64,000 nt of DNA from Globicatella sulfidifaciens DSM 15739 (GTDB taxonomy: Bacteria; Bacillota; Bacilli; Lactobacillales; Aerococcaceae), in contig NZ_FUWO01000005.1 of the NCBI RefSeq assembly GCF_900167405.1, positions 1-64,000 on the forward strand, read 5' to 3'. A program made the translations under genes and the position numbers. Of the stretch, positions 17,904 to 25,677 are shown one piece after another (position 1 is the first letter of the stretch; each line of letters begins with the position of its first letter). The notes under the pieces are model-generated. The model saw only the letters and a program-made list of their open reading frames with translations. It ran no database searches and was not told the DNA's origin.

Positions 17904-19696
17904 GTGCACAAGAAACTTATAAATCAGATTGGGCAAAGAAAATGCCTGTAAAAGAACAAATTGATGTTTCTCGTCGCATCATGGCGTTCGCCTTTGAATT
18001 TAAAGGCCAATTTATATTAGCAATGATTTTTAGTTCGGTCTCTTCAATTGTGACAGTTGCAATGCCGCGTGTCATTCAAACATATATTGATAAGTATTTA
18101 GGAAATACTAGTGGTACCTTACAAACAGCTTTATTATTTGCTTTAATTTACTTACTGTTGATTGTCATACAAGCGATCAGTAATTACTATTCTTCTTTTT
18201 TATTTAGTATAGCTTCTGAAAAGACCGTAGAATCGATACGAAATAAAATTTTTCGCAAAATTAATGGCTTAGGAATGCGTTATTTTGATCAAACACCAGC
18301 CGGTTCTATTGTCTCAAGAATTACGAATGATACCGAAACATTAAAAGATTTTTGGGTGGTCTTCTTCTCGTTATTTGAAGGGATTGTCACCGCTACATCG
18401 GTTTTTGTAGGAATGTTTTTATTAAATCCGAAGATGGCCTTAATCTTCTTAGGTTTCTTACCGATAATGTTAGCTGTTATTTGGTATTATCAATCTTATA
18501 GTTCACGCGTTTATCGTACTTTACGAGAAAATTTAAGTCGATTAAATACTAAATTGAATGAGAATATTACAGGAATGTCTGTTGTTCAACATTTCAGACA
18601 AGAACAACGGATGATTGATGAGTTTGATATTGATAACGAAGAACAGTATAGAGGACGTCGCAAAATGATTTCGATGCATGCATTAATGCTTAATCCTTTT
18701 ATTGCGTTATTAGAATCAATATCATTAGCTATTGTCTTTTATGTTTTAGGAAATCAATTTTTTGACGGAACGATTGAAGTGGGGATTGTTTATGCCTTTA
18801 CTCAATATAGTACGACCTTCTTTAGACCGATGGGCATGATGATGGAAAGCTTAAGCCAAATGCAAGACGGAGTGGTTTCAAGTTCACGTATTTTACGGGT
18901 CATGAATCATACAGAGTTAGTACCTGAACAGTTAGTGAATGATGAAGCGACAATTGATCAGGCAAAAGTTGAATTTAAAAATGTATCTTTTTCATACGAT
19001 GGCAAACAAGATGTCTTAAAGGATATTACTTTTACGGTTAATCCTGGAGAAACAGTTGCTTTAGTAGGTCATACAGGTAGTGGTAAAAGTTCTATTATCA
19101 ATGTGTTAATGCGATTTTATGAATACCATGCCGGTGATGTGTTAATTGATGGTCATAGTTTAAGGGAGTTTAGTTATGAACACTTAAGAGACCAAGTAGG
19201 ACTAGTATTGCAAGATTCATTTTTATTTTATGGTGATGTAGCGCGTAATATTCGATTATTAGATACCTCCATAAGTGATGAAGAAATTAAAGCAGCGGCG
19301 CGATTTGTTAATGCCGACACCTTTATCGAAACGGATCCTAAAGGTTATCATAAGAAAGTCATTGAACGGGGTGCCAGTTATTCTAGTGGTCAAAAACAAT
19401 TAATTTCCTTTGCTAGAACCATGGCACGTCATCCAAAACTATTAATTCTCGATGAGGCAACAGCGAATATTGATACTGAAACGGAAACATATATTCAAAA
19501 TAGTTTACAAAAGATGCGCCAAGGACGAACAACGATTGCAATTGCTCACCGTTTGAGTACCATTAAGGATGCAAATGAAATATTAGTCTTAGATAAAGGC
19601 CGTATTATTGAACGTGGTACCCATGATGAACTAATTGCTTTGCAAGGGACTTATTATCAAATGTATCAGTTGCAATCCATGAGTCACGCATCATAA
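17900..19696 (+). CDS. Heterodimeric ABC exporter, partner subunit (LmrD/YheH type)
   Basis: The second half-transporter has six membrane helices then a nucleotide-binding domain. Walker A is GHTGSGKSS near residue 390 and Walker B is LLILDEATANID near 514, with the catalytic Glu. The signature is YSSGQKQL instead of LSGGQ, the complementary degeneracy expected in LmrCD/BmrCD pairs. ATG 17900 overlaps the stop of the first subunit and has AGAGGTGA upstream, so the extra upstream codons in this frame are not used (598 residues). The two proteins form one pump with one active and one degenerate ATP site. Confidence 0.92.
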   Translation: MSAQETYKSDWAKKMPVKEQIDVSRRIMAFAFEFKGQFILAMIFSSVSSIVTVAMPRVIQTYIDKYLGNTSGTLQTALLFALIYLLLIVIQAISNYYSSFLFSIASEKTVESIRNKIFRKINGLGMRYFDQTPAGSIVSRITNDTETLKDFWVVFFSLFEGIVTATSVFVGMFLLNPKMALIFLGFLPIMLAVIWYYQSYSSRVYRTLRENLSRLNTKLNENITGMSVVQHFRQEQRMIDEFDIDNEEQYRGRRKMISMHALMLNPFIALLESISLAIVFYVLGNQFFDGTIEVGIVYAFTQYSTTFFRPMGMMMESLSQMQDGVVSSSRILRVMNHTELVPEQLVNDEATIDQAKVEFKNVSFSYDGKQDVLKDITFTVNPGETVALVGHTGSGKSSIINVLMRFYEYHAGDVLIDGHSLREFSYEHLRDQVGLVLQDSFLFYGDVARNIRLLDTSISDEEIKAAARFVNADTFIETDPKGYHKKVIERGASYSSGQKQLISFARTMARHPKLLILDEATANIDTETETYIQNSLQKMRQGRTTIAIAHRLSTIKDANEILVLDKGRIIERGTHDELIALQGTYYQMYQLQSMSHAS

Positions 19697-19925
19697 TCAA
19701 TAAGATGACACCTCTTTTATCGCGAAGACTTCATAAACAGGTTAGTGTTGGCATTGTTCGAATAGGATGGACTAAAGAGGTATTAGCAATATATTTACTA
19801 AATGAATCACTAATTTTAAGGCTATCCTATGTAATCGATCTTCATTTCAATCAGCGAAGTTTAGATATATCACTTGCTAACTTAAATGCCGGCCAAAAGA
19901 CTAATTAGATAATTTCTCAACAAAA

Positions 19926-19988
19926 CGGGGATGGGCAGTTGAAGCGGAAATTAACTTATTTTCACTTCTGATCCACTCCGGTTTTTTT
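19926..19988 (+). terminator. B-like rho-independent terminator downstream of the ABC operon
   Basis: GGGG..GG.CAGTTGAAGCGGAAAT and ATTTTCACTTCTGATCCACTCC form a long stem followed by GGTTTTTTT. The right arm nearly equals the B-module right arm. The remainder of 19697-20223 shows no gene. Confidence 0.8.
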
Positions 19989-20212
19989 AGTTTTATTTTG
20001 TTGTAGTTGGAAGATACAGAAATTAGGTGTCTTTGATAGTAATATGGTACTAGCTTACAAATGATAGGGAGTGAATAGCTTGTATTACAATGGTGGTCTT
20101 GGTTTTGATTAAAGCCCCCTATGTTCATCATTTAACCTATTAGCATATCGGTATAGTTGGTACAAAAGAAATGTTTCGAATAAAACTATTGAAAACGGAT
20201 AACAAAAGTCAT

Positions 20213-20218
20213 ATAATG
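20213..20218 (+). promoter_or_regulatory. -10 box of the secreted protein gene
   Basis: TATAAT stands only 6 bases before the first in-frame ATG (20224), so that ATG would sit at or before the transcript start. This favours the downstream ATT at 20260 as the initiation site. Confidence 0.45.
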
Positions 20219-20259
20219 AAATTATGGTTAAGATTTTCTTAAGAAAGGAGACGTTTTCC

Positions 20260-21504
20260 ATTAAGAAGTTTATTTTATTATTAAGTGGTCTTTTAATAAG
20301 CTATAACAATACGATGGGATTGATTGCTAATGCAGAAGAATCGACTGAAACATCTGAAATTGTTACAGAACAGACAACAAGCGATTCTAGCATAAGTCAT
20401 TTTTTAGAAGTACAACCTTTTGATGTAAATCAATTTGTCATTGCCGGCACAACGTCTCCTTCAGCATATTTAAAAATTGAGATTTCGCTTGATCATCAAT
20501 TGTATACATTCGATGAAGTAGCAGATAATAATGGTCATTTTTATATTAATAAGGAGATGTTATTTGACCCCAATATTGTGATTGATGAGTCTCTATTAAA
20601 TTCTATAACGGTGACGAGTACTTCCATTGAAACTAATGAACCAATACAAGAGTCACTATATTCTTCCGCGCCACAACCGACATCGCAGACGACTCAATTG
20701 ACAGCCATTGTAACCTCTAAAACGAATGTTGAATTTTCAAAAACGAATGTCGGCGATATTTTTTTAACAGGATTTGGCGAAGGGTATATCATTGAAGCGA
20801 TAATGTCTAATGGTCAAGCTTATCAAGCTACTTATGATGAGATGGGATATTTTTATATTGAACTACCATGGAAATTATCAAGTGCTGAACAATTTCAAAT
20901 TAATATTTATGATGCGAATCAAGTACTCATTGAGACGATTCCCATTACGATGGAGACGAGTGTAGCCGATACGCAAGCTCCTAATGCCCCGACATTAGAA
21001 CAACATTTAGTTGCGGGACAAATGGTCATCACTGGCTATAGTGAGCCCAACACTTTAGTATTACTGCGTTCAAGGACCAAACCACCGGTCATCATTCCTA
21101 CAGATTCGATGGGTTATTTTTACTTAGAATTATCGACACCATTTGAAGAGGATGATATCATTTCGGTATTTAGTGTGGATTTAGCTGACAATATGTCTGA
21201 AAAAGGAATTATCCAAGAGATTGACCCCAATCCAAATCGACCTGCAATACCAACAATTGAACCTGTGCAACAAGCAAGTATGCAACTGAAAGGAAAAGCG
21301 GCTTCCAATACATTAATCGTGTTTAAGAGAGTGACAGCAGAAAAAGTTACTTTTCTACAGACAGAAACCGATGAAAAGGGACTGTTTCAGATTAATATAA
21401 CGACACCTTTATCGCCAGGAGAAACTTTAATCTTTTATTCAGCCCAAATACTAGCCTACAATAATATTATTTTAAGTGAGCCTGTGCAAATTGTATTAGA
21501 TTAA
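20260..21504 (+). CDS. Secreted protein with four Ig-like repeats, possible ATT start
   Basis: The function is unknown. From residue 1 the product reads (I/M)KKFILLLSGLLISYNN, a basic start and hydrophobic core typical of a signal peptide, with a likely cleavage after AxA near residue 25. Four beta-rich repeats follow, each ending in an aromatic GYFY-like turn (GHFYIN, GYFYIEL, GYFYLEL, GLFQINI), as in bacterial Ig-like (Big) domains. No LPXTG motif or C-terminal membrane helix is present, so it is probably released or held non-covalently. A clear AAAGGAG (20244-20250) lies 9 bases before ATT 20260, while ATG 20224 has no ribosome binding site. Either ATT is used, a leaderless ATG is used, or the ATG was lost. 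Confidence 0.7.
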   Translation: MKKFILLLSGLLISYNNTMGLIANAEESTETSEIVTEQTTSDSSISHFLEVQPFDVNQFVIAGTTSPSAYLKIEISLDHQLYTFDEVADNNGHFYINKEMLFDPNIVIDESLLNSITVTSTSIETNEPIQESLYSSAPQPTSQTTQLTAIVTSKTNVEFSKTNVGDIFLTGFGEGYIIEAIMSNGQAYQATYDEMGYFYIELPWKLSSAEQFQINIYDANQVLIETIPITMETSVADTQAPNAPTLEQHLVAGQMVITGYSEPNTLVLLRSRTKPPVIIPTDSMGYFYLELSTPFEEDDIISVFSVDLADNMSEKGIIQEIDPNPNRPAIPTIEPVQQASMQLKGKAASNTLIVFKRVTAEKVTFLQTETDEKGLFQINITTPLSPGETLIFYSAQILAYNNIILSEPVQIVLD

Positions 21505-21529
21505 AATGCTAGCTAAAAACTTTAAATTG

Positions 21530-21595
21530 AACTGCTCCTGTTAAAATAAGACTTAAAAAATTAAGTCAATTTAACAGGGGAAAGTTCTTTTTTGT
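21530..21595 (+). terminator. Terminator after the secreted protein gene
   Basis: CCTGTTAAA (21537-21545) pairs with TTTAACAGG (21570-21578), with an inner GACTTAA/TTAAGTC stem, followed by TTCTTTTTTG. Confidence 0.85.
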
Positions 21596-21673
21596 TTCGT
21601 TAAAATTTTTACTCTTGATAAAAACCAATACGGGTTTATTAAGTATTAAACAGTGACTACTCGAGTAAGGAAA

Positions 21674-21703
21674 AAATTTATCAAGTTTATGCCCAGTCTC
21701 TTT
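21674..21703 (-). repeat. Solo leader fragment of the composite repeat
   Basis: AAATTTATCAAGTTTATGCC followed by CAGTCTCTT is the reverse complement of the leader that begins copies 2, 6 and 7 (AAGAGACTGGGCATAAACTTG). No A or B module is attached. The rest of 21596-21858 is AT-rich without a gene. Confidence 0.65.
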
Positions 21704-21858
21704 ATAGAGATGCTTTTACAATCTTCCTGTAGTTTGATAAACTATATGAAGCAGTGAACATCATAAGATTTTAATGATGATCACATTTTCAAGAATGTTT
21801 TGAAAAAGGATGATAGGTTACCTTAAACAACCTAAATATTTTATAGATGGAGTTTTTA

Positions 21859-22524
21859 ATGAATAATTGCAATGATGCTAGTAACTGGAATGATTTTTTT
21901 GCCGGTTATTTCAATACACCTGCCGGCATTCAATTAAAAAAAGTGGTTGATTTAGAGTATCAAACAAATCAAGTATTTCCTCAATATGAGCAAATCTTTC
22001 ATGCGTTTAAGCTGACACCATTAAATCAAGTAAGAGTAGTGATTCTCGGACAAGACCCTTATCATGATGATGGTCAAGCGCAAGGATTAGCTTTTTCAGT
22101 CCCTGATGGTATGAAGTTACCACCTTCATTGAGAAATATTTTTCAAGAGCTAGCCGATGATTTAGGTGTTGAGCCTCCGCTGTCGGGTGATTTAAGTCAT
22201 TGGGCAACACAAGGCGTTTTATTGCTTAACACTTCATTGACTGTAAGAGCACATCAAGCTAATTCCCATAAAAATATTGGTTGGGAACCCTTAACCGATC
22301 TCGTCATTCAACGATTAAATCAGCAATCACTGCCAATCATTTTTGTATTGTGGGGTAAACCCGCTCAAAAGAAACGGGCGTTGATTAAAAATCCACAACA
22401 TTATATTTTAGAGGCACCTCATCCAAGTCCTTTATCAGCTTATCGTGGATTTTTTGGTTCAAAACCCTTTAGTAAAATTAATCAAATATTGGATAAGCAT
22501 CCCATTCAATGGGTTAAAAAATGA
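21859..22524 (+). CDS. ung: Uracil-DNA glycosylase (family 1)
   Basis: Ung removes uracil from DNA to start base excision repair. The catalytic water-activating motif GQDPYHDDGQAQGLAFSV lies near residue 62, and the DNA-intercalating loop HPSPLSAYRGFFG near 188. The length of 221 residues is normal. The frame also has an ATG at 21847, but TGGAG at 21848-21852 is positioned to serve ATG 21859, which is therefore preferred. It is not clearly in an operon with the genes that follow, since TATAAT and a 180-base gap intervene. Confidence 0.95.
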   Translation: MNNCNDASNWNDFFAGYFNTPAGIQLKKVVDLEYQTNQVFPQYEQIFHAFKLTPLNQVRVVILGQDPYHDDGQAQGLAFSVPDGMKLPPSLRNIFQELADDLGVEPPLSGDLSHWATQGVLLLNTSLTVRAHQANSHKNIGWEPLTDLVIQRLNQQSLPIIFVLWGKPAQKKRALIKNPQHYILEAPHPSPLSAYRGFFGSKPFSKINQILDKHPIQWVKK

Positions 22525-22701
22525 TTGGCCAAGAATACGATACTCTTTTATTAGGGGTGATCTGTAGATTTACAATACAGATTCTATCAAATGACTGTCA
22601 AATCTATATAATATTACATAGCGTTACTAACAATAAAGGATTCATGCGTACTATGTCTATTATAAAAACAATAAAAAATTATCAAAAAGGAGTTATTAAT
22701 C

Positions 22702-22926
22702 ATGACATTTGAAGCAATCTTACCAGAATTAAAAAAAGGAGCTAAAATTATTCGTAAAGGTTGGGGCGGTTATGAAGAATATGTAAAATATATTCCAGAA
22801 ACGACCATTGAAGGTGTTACCATGACCCCTTATTTTGTCATTATGGTAAAAGGTGAAGGATATAGCATGTTTCAACCAACAGTCTGCGACATTTTGGCAG
22901 AGGACTGGATGATTGTCAATGACTAA
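22702..22926 (+). CDS. DUF2829 protein, Tad2-like (Thoeris anti-defence family)
   Basis: This 74-residue protein opens MTFEAILPELKKGAKIIRKGWGG and ends in CDILAEDWMIV. The RxGWxG start and LAEDW end are the hallmarks of DUF2829. Phage members of this family (Tad2) bind the cyclic ADP-ribose-type messenger of Thoeris and block that defence. Here the gene is chromosomal, short, and stands beside housekeeping genes with no phage genes visible. It has AAAAAGGAG upstream. Its last 8 bases overlap the start of the SDR gene, so the two are probably co-transcribed. A role in anti-defence is an inference from family membership only. Confidence 0.78.
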   Translation: MTFEAILPELKKGAKIIRKGWGGYEEYVKYIPETTIEGVTMTPYFVIMVKGEGYSMFQPTVCDILAEDWMIVND

Positions 22927-23686
22927 TCTCAAAGTAAAGCGAGAGCACTTTTTGCCACAGCAAATGACGGTTATCGTGACAGGTGCTAGTTCTGGCATTG
23001 GTTATGCACAAGTACAAGCTTTTTTAAAAGCAGGGCACCAAGTTTTAGCGGTCGATAAAGTATCCTATCCAGATAATCTACCAGAAACAGACCGTTTAAT
23101 TTTTATCAAAAAAGATTTAACCGACGAAGCTCACGTTAAGGAAGTTTTTGAAGTTTTAAATCAAAAATATGGGCAATTACAAGTACTTTGTAATACGGCA
23201 GGAATGCTAGATAATTATCAAACAATTGAACAAACGAGCTTCAGTCAGTGGCAACAGATACTTGCGAATAATTTGACTTCTCAATTTTTAATGGCGAAGT
23301 ATGCTTTACCGTATTTATTAAAAAATCCGACCTCGCGTATTATCAATATGGCTTCTATAGCGAGCTTAACTGCTGGTGGTGGTGGAGTTGCTTATACAGC
23401 CGCTAAACATGCGATTGCAGGACTCACGAAACAATTAGCCTATGATTATGCTGAACGTGGTCTAAGAGTCAATGCGATCGCACCTGGCGCTATTCAAACA
23501 CCTATGAATGCGAATGATTTTATCGGTGAAGAGCCAATGGCAAATTGGGTAGCGGTTCAAACACCAGTTAAACGCTGGGCTCAACCGGAAGAAGTAGCCG
23601 AATTAACTTTGTTTTTAGCGAGTGATGCAGCTGATTATATGCAAGGCGTTGTTATTCCTCTTGACGGTGGTTGGTTAATACGATAA
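22919..23686 (+). CDS. Short-chain dehydrogenase/reductase
   Basis: This is a classical SDR with an NAD(P)-binding Rossmann fold: VTGASSGIGYAQ near residue 18, NTAGML for the NAG-type motif, and a Ser..Tyr-x-x-x-Lys catalytic set in MASIASLTAGGGGVAYTAAKH near 145-165. The C-terminal PLDGGWLIR resembles the 3-oxoacyl-ACP reductase group, but no fatty acid genes are adjacent, so the substrate is unknown. ATG 22919 overlaps the DUF2829 gene by 8 bases. A TTG at 22913 is an alternative start. Confidence 0.85.
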   Translation: MTNLKVKREHFLPQQMTVIVTGASSGIGYAQVQAFLKAGHQVLAVDKVSYPDNLPETDRLIFIKKDLTDEAHVKEVFEVLNQKYGQLQVLCNTAGMLDNYQTIEQTSFSQWQQILANNLTSQFLMAKYALPYLLKNPTSRIINMASIASLTAGGGGVAYTAAKHAIAGLTKQLAYDYAERGLRVNAIAPGAIQTPMNANDFIGEEPMANWVAVQTPVKRWAQPEEVAELTLFLASDAADYMQGVVIPLDGGWLIR

Positions 23687-23711
23687 AATAACAGAGTTGT
23701 TAATAAACAAC

Positions 23712-23795
23712 ACGATGACACTTCGACGGAAGGAATACCTTCTGCATCCTTTGGTCATCGTTATTACTAGGCTAGGATGACAGCCTACAAAGGAG
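23712..23795 (+). promoter_or_regulatory. preQ1-II type riboswitch controlling queT
   Basis: ACGATGAC (23712-23719) pairs with GTCATCGT (23754-23761), with an inner GGAAGG/CCTTC hairpin. The conserved TATTAC follows, then the hairpin TAGGCT/AGCCTA (23768-23787), and then CAAAGGAGAA, which is the ribosome binding site of queT. This order matches the preQ1-II (COG4708) class found upstream of the same transporter in streptococci. Binding of preQ1 would hide the Shine-Dalgarno sequence. The last hairpin is longer than in the type example. Confidence 0.75.
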
Positions 23796-23803
23796 AATCA
23801 AAA

Positions 23804-24343
23804 ATGAATCATCAAAGTTATACTGCGCAAAGTCGCACCATGGATTTGGTAAAATCCGCTATAGTCGTGTCTCTCTATATGGTCTTAACCTTATTAGTTG
23901 CACCGGTCGCTTATGGTCCAGTTCAATTTAGAATTTCAGAAATGTTAAATTTCTTAGGACTTTATAACCGTCGTTATATTTATGCTGTAACGTTGGGAGT
24001 CTTTTTAGCAAACTTTTATCAATATGGCCCAGTCGATATGGTCATCGGAAGTTTAACAACATTAGCTTCGATGTTTATTGGTCGTTGGGTAGGGGATTGG
24101 TTAGTATCATTAAATGAAAAACATCAATTCTTTAAATATGATCCGATGTTTTTAAGATATTTAGCGATGGCTGTAGTATTTGCCGCAGGATGTATTACCA
24201 TTGCGCTTATGTTAGTAATGGTGGGCGCTGAAGCTGCATTTTGGCCAGTTTACAGTTCATTATTTATCAGTGAATTAGTTGTTATGTTATTAGGAATTCC
24301 TGTGATGTATGCGATTAGTAAACGTGTTGATTTTAATGCTTAA
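23804..24343 (+). CDS. queT: QueT family transporter (queuosine precursor uptake)
   Basis: QueT proteins are the substrate-binding S components of energy-coupling factor transporters for queuosine precursors. The 179-residue product is hydrophobic, with about five to six membrane helices and the family block VAYGPVQFRISEMLNFLGLYNRRYIYAVTLGVFLANFYQYGPVDMV. The ATG at 23804 has AAAGGAG just upstream, embedded in the riboswitch; the upstream in-frame ATG at 23777 lies inside the riboswitch hairpin and is rejected. A strong terminator follows. No energising ECF module is nearby; it must be shared from elsewhere. Confidence 0.93.
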   Translation: MNHQSYTAQSRTMDLVKSAIVVSLYMVLTLLVAPVAYGPVQFRISEMLNFLGLYNRRYIYAVTLGVFLANFYQYGPVDMVIGSLTTLASMFIGRWVGDWLVSLNEKHQFFKYDPMFLRYLAMAVVFAAGCITIALMLVMVGAEAAFWPVYSSLFISELVVMLLGIPVMYAISKRVDFNA

Positions 24344-24353
24344 TAGATAAAAA

Positions 24354-24408
24354 TAACCTTATAGTCAAGCACTGATTCCATTTGGAGTCGCTAGACTATA
24401 AGGTTTTT
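24354..24408 (+). terminator. Terminator of queT
   Basis: AACCTTATAGTC (24355-24366) pairs with GACTATAAGGTT (24394-24405), followed by a T-run. The following 24409-24803 has no gene I can support. Confidence 0.88.
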
Positions 24409-24803
24409 GTTTATCTGAAAGGCTAAATAGGTTAACAAGAGAAGACATCACTAGTTCATGTATACTACTGTTGGGTATTAAAAAAGTTAAGATAGTATTA
24501 AGAGACGATAGGCTGAGTACCTGATTTCCATTTTTGATTATTTTTTGAATAATGGGTATCTAAAGGTTAATGGTTTCATAGTAATGATTGTCAAACAGAC
24601 TCATGTTATCGCAAAAGGCACCAATCTGACTAAAAGTTTCGCTGTAACGCTTTTTAATGGCATTCAATTTATATTATAAGAGTAAACGTATTGTCGTATA
24701 TCTCATCAAACAGACTAATAACCCAGCACCATCAAAAGGCGATAAATTAATTTCACGGATGTTTCAACCATTTTTAAAGATAAAAAACTAATGAAGCATT
24801 AAG

Positions 24804-25311
24804 TGTCTGGGTATAAACTTGATAAATTTAGTTAAGATTATTGTTCATTAATTAATAGCGCAGTGGTTGAGTGGCCTCAAACTGCGTCTTAAAGAGGTTC
24901 GACATCAATTCGATAAAATTAATCAAGTGATTGCTCGATAATAATAGCGCAGTGGTTGAGTGGCCTCAAACTGCGTCTTTAATGAGGTTAAAGATAAATT
25001 TGGTAAACTTAATCAAGTTATTGTTATTAAATTAAAAGCGCAGTGGTTGAGTGGTCTCAATCTGCGTCTTTAATGAGGTTAAAGATAAATTTGGTAAACT
25101 TAATCAAGTTATTGTTATTAAATTAAAAGCGCAGTGGTTGAGTGGTCTCAAACTGCGTCTTTAATGACTTGCTTGAGACATACTCAACTTTGCCGGGGTG
25201 GACAGACAAAGCGAAAATCATTTGATTTTCTACTTTTGGTCCACTCCCAACTTTGCGGGGGTAGGCCGACGAAGCGAAAATTATTTAGTTTTCTACTTCT
25301 TGCCCACTCCC
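24804..25311 (+). repeat. Composite repeat copy 2 (leader, 4 x A, A', 2 x B)
   Basis: The leader starts at CTGGGTATAAAC. A hairpins begin at 24858, 24947, 25038 and 25129 (spacing 89, 91, 91). The spacers after A2 and A3 are identical over about 60 bases, showing a recent tandem duplication. A' lies at about 25166-25184. B units are at 25185-25247 and 25248-25311; the last ends CTTGCCCACTCCC. It lies between the 3' ends of queT and the DUF2929 gene. The apparent open frame 25134-25325 is an artefact. Confidence 0.92.
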
Positions 25312-25335
25312 TCTCTGTCCATTAGCTTATTTTGA

Positions 25336-25518
25336 TTAATGATCATGTTGGGGTTCTTGCTTTAAAATCGGAGCAATAATGAAAACAGTAATTGCAATAA
25401 CAATACCTAATATTGAAGCACTTTTAAAGTCATAGGCAGCAGTTGTTAATTGGCTTCCTAAATAATAAGCAACTTGACCTAGAATAAAAGCCCAAACGAG
25501 CGTAACGATATATTTCAT
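25336..25518 (-). CDS. Small membrane protein, DUF2929 (YjzD-like)
   Basis: This 60-residue protein has two membrane helices: residues 3-22 (IVTLVWAFILGQVAYYLG) and 34-53 (SASILGIVIAITVFIIAPIL). A YDFKSASILG motif links them, and the tail is short and His-rich. This matches the DUF2929/YjzD family of tiny Firmicute membrane proteins of unknown role. An AGAAGGTT site precedes the ATG. It is transcribed divergently from dnaE, an arrangement I recall from other Lactobacillales. Confidence 0.8.
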   Translation of the reverse strand: MKYIVTLVWAFILGQVAYYLGSQLTTAAYDFKSASILGIVIAITVFIIAPILKQEPQHDH

Positions 25519-25677
25519 AATATAACAACCTTCTTTCAGAATTAGTGTAACATAATTAACGAAAAACGGGTAGTAGTTCTATAATAATTCGTCGATTCGT
25601 AACAAAATTATTCAGTTTTGCTCCCTATCAAAGTATAGTATAATAGAATTAAATTGTTAAAAGAAAGGAGGATGGCA

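Noticed and set aside
19705-19908. 67-codon open frame after the ABC exporter.
   Set aside because: It has no ribosome binding site, a non-protein-like composition and no recognisable family; it lies in the 3' region before a terminator.
22521-22712. 63-codon open frame between ung and the DUF2829 gene.
   Set aside because: It contains a TATAAT promoter region, overlaps the next gene and lacks a Shine-Dalgarno sequence.
24365-24664. Minus-strand stretch with protein-like reading (SETFSQIGAFCDNMSLFDNHYYETINL) and one stop.
   Set aside because: No start codon, one internal stop and no recognised family; it passes through the queT terminator. It may be a gene fragment but cannot be supported.
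24858-24890. A module resembling a tRNA D-arm (GCGCAGTGGTTGAGTGG).
   Set aside because: No anticodon arm, T arm or acceptor stem follows; the sequence is explained by its own hairpin.
24804-25311. CRISPR array.
   Set aside because: Repeats are hairpins about 90 bp apart, spacers are similar to each other rather than unique, and no cas genes are present.
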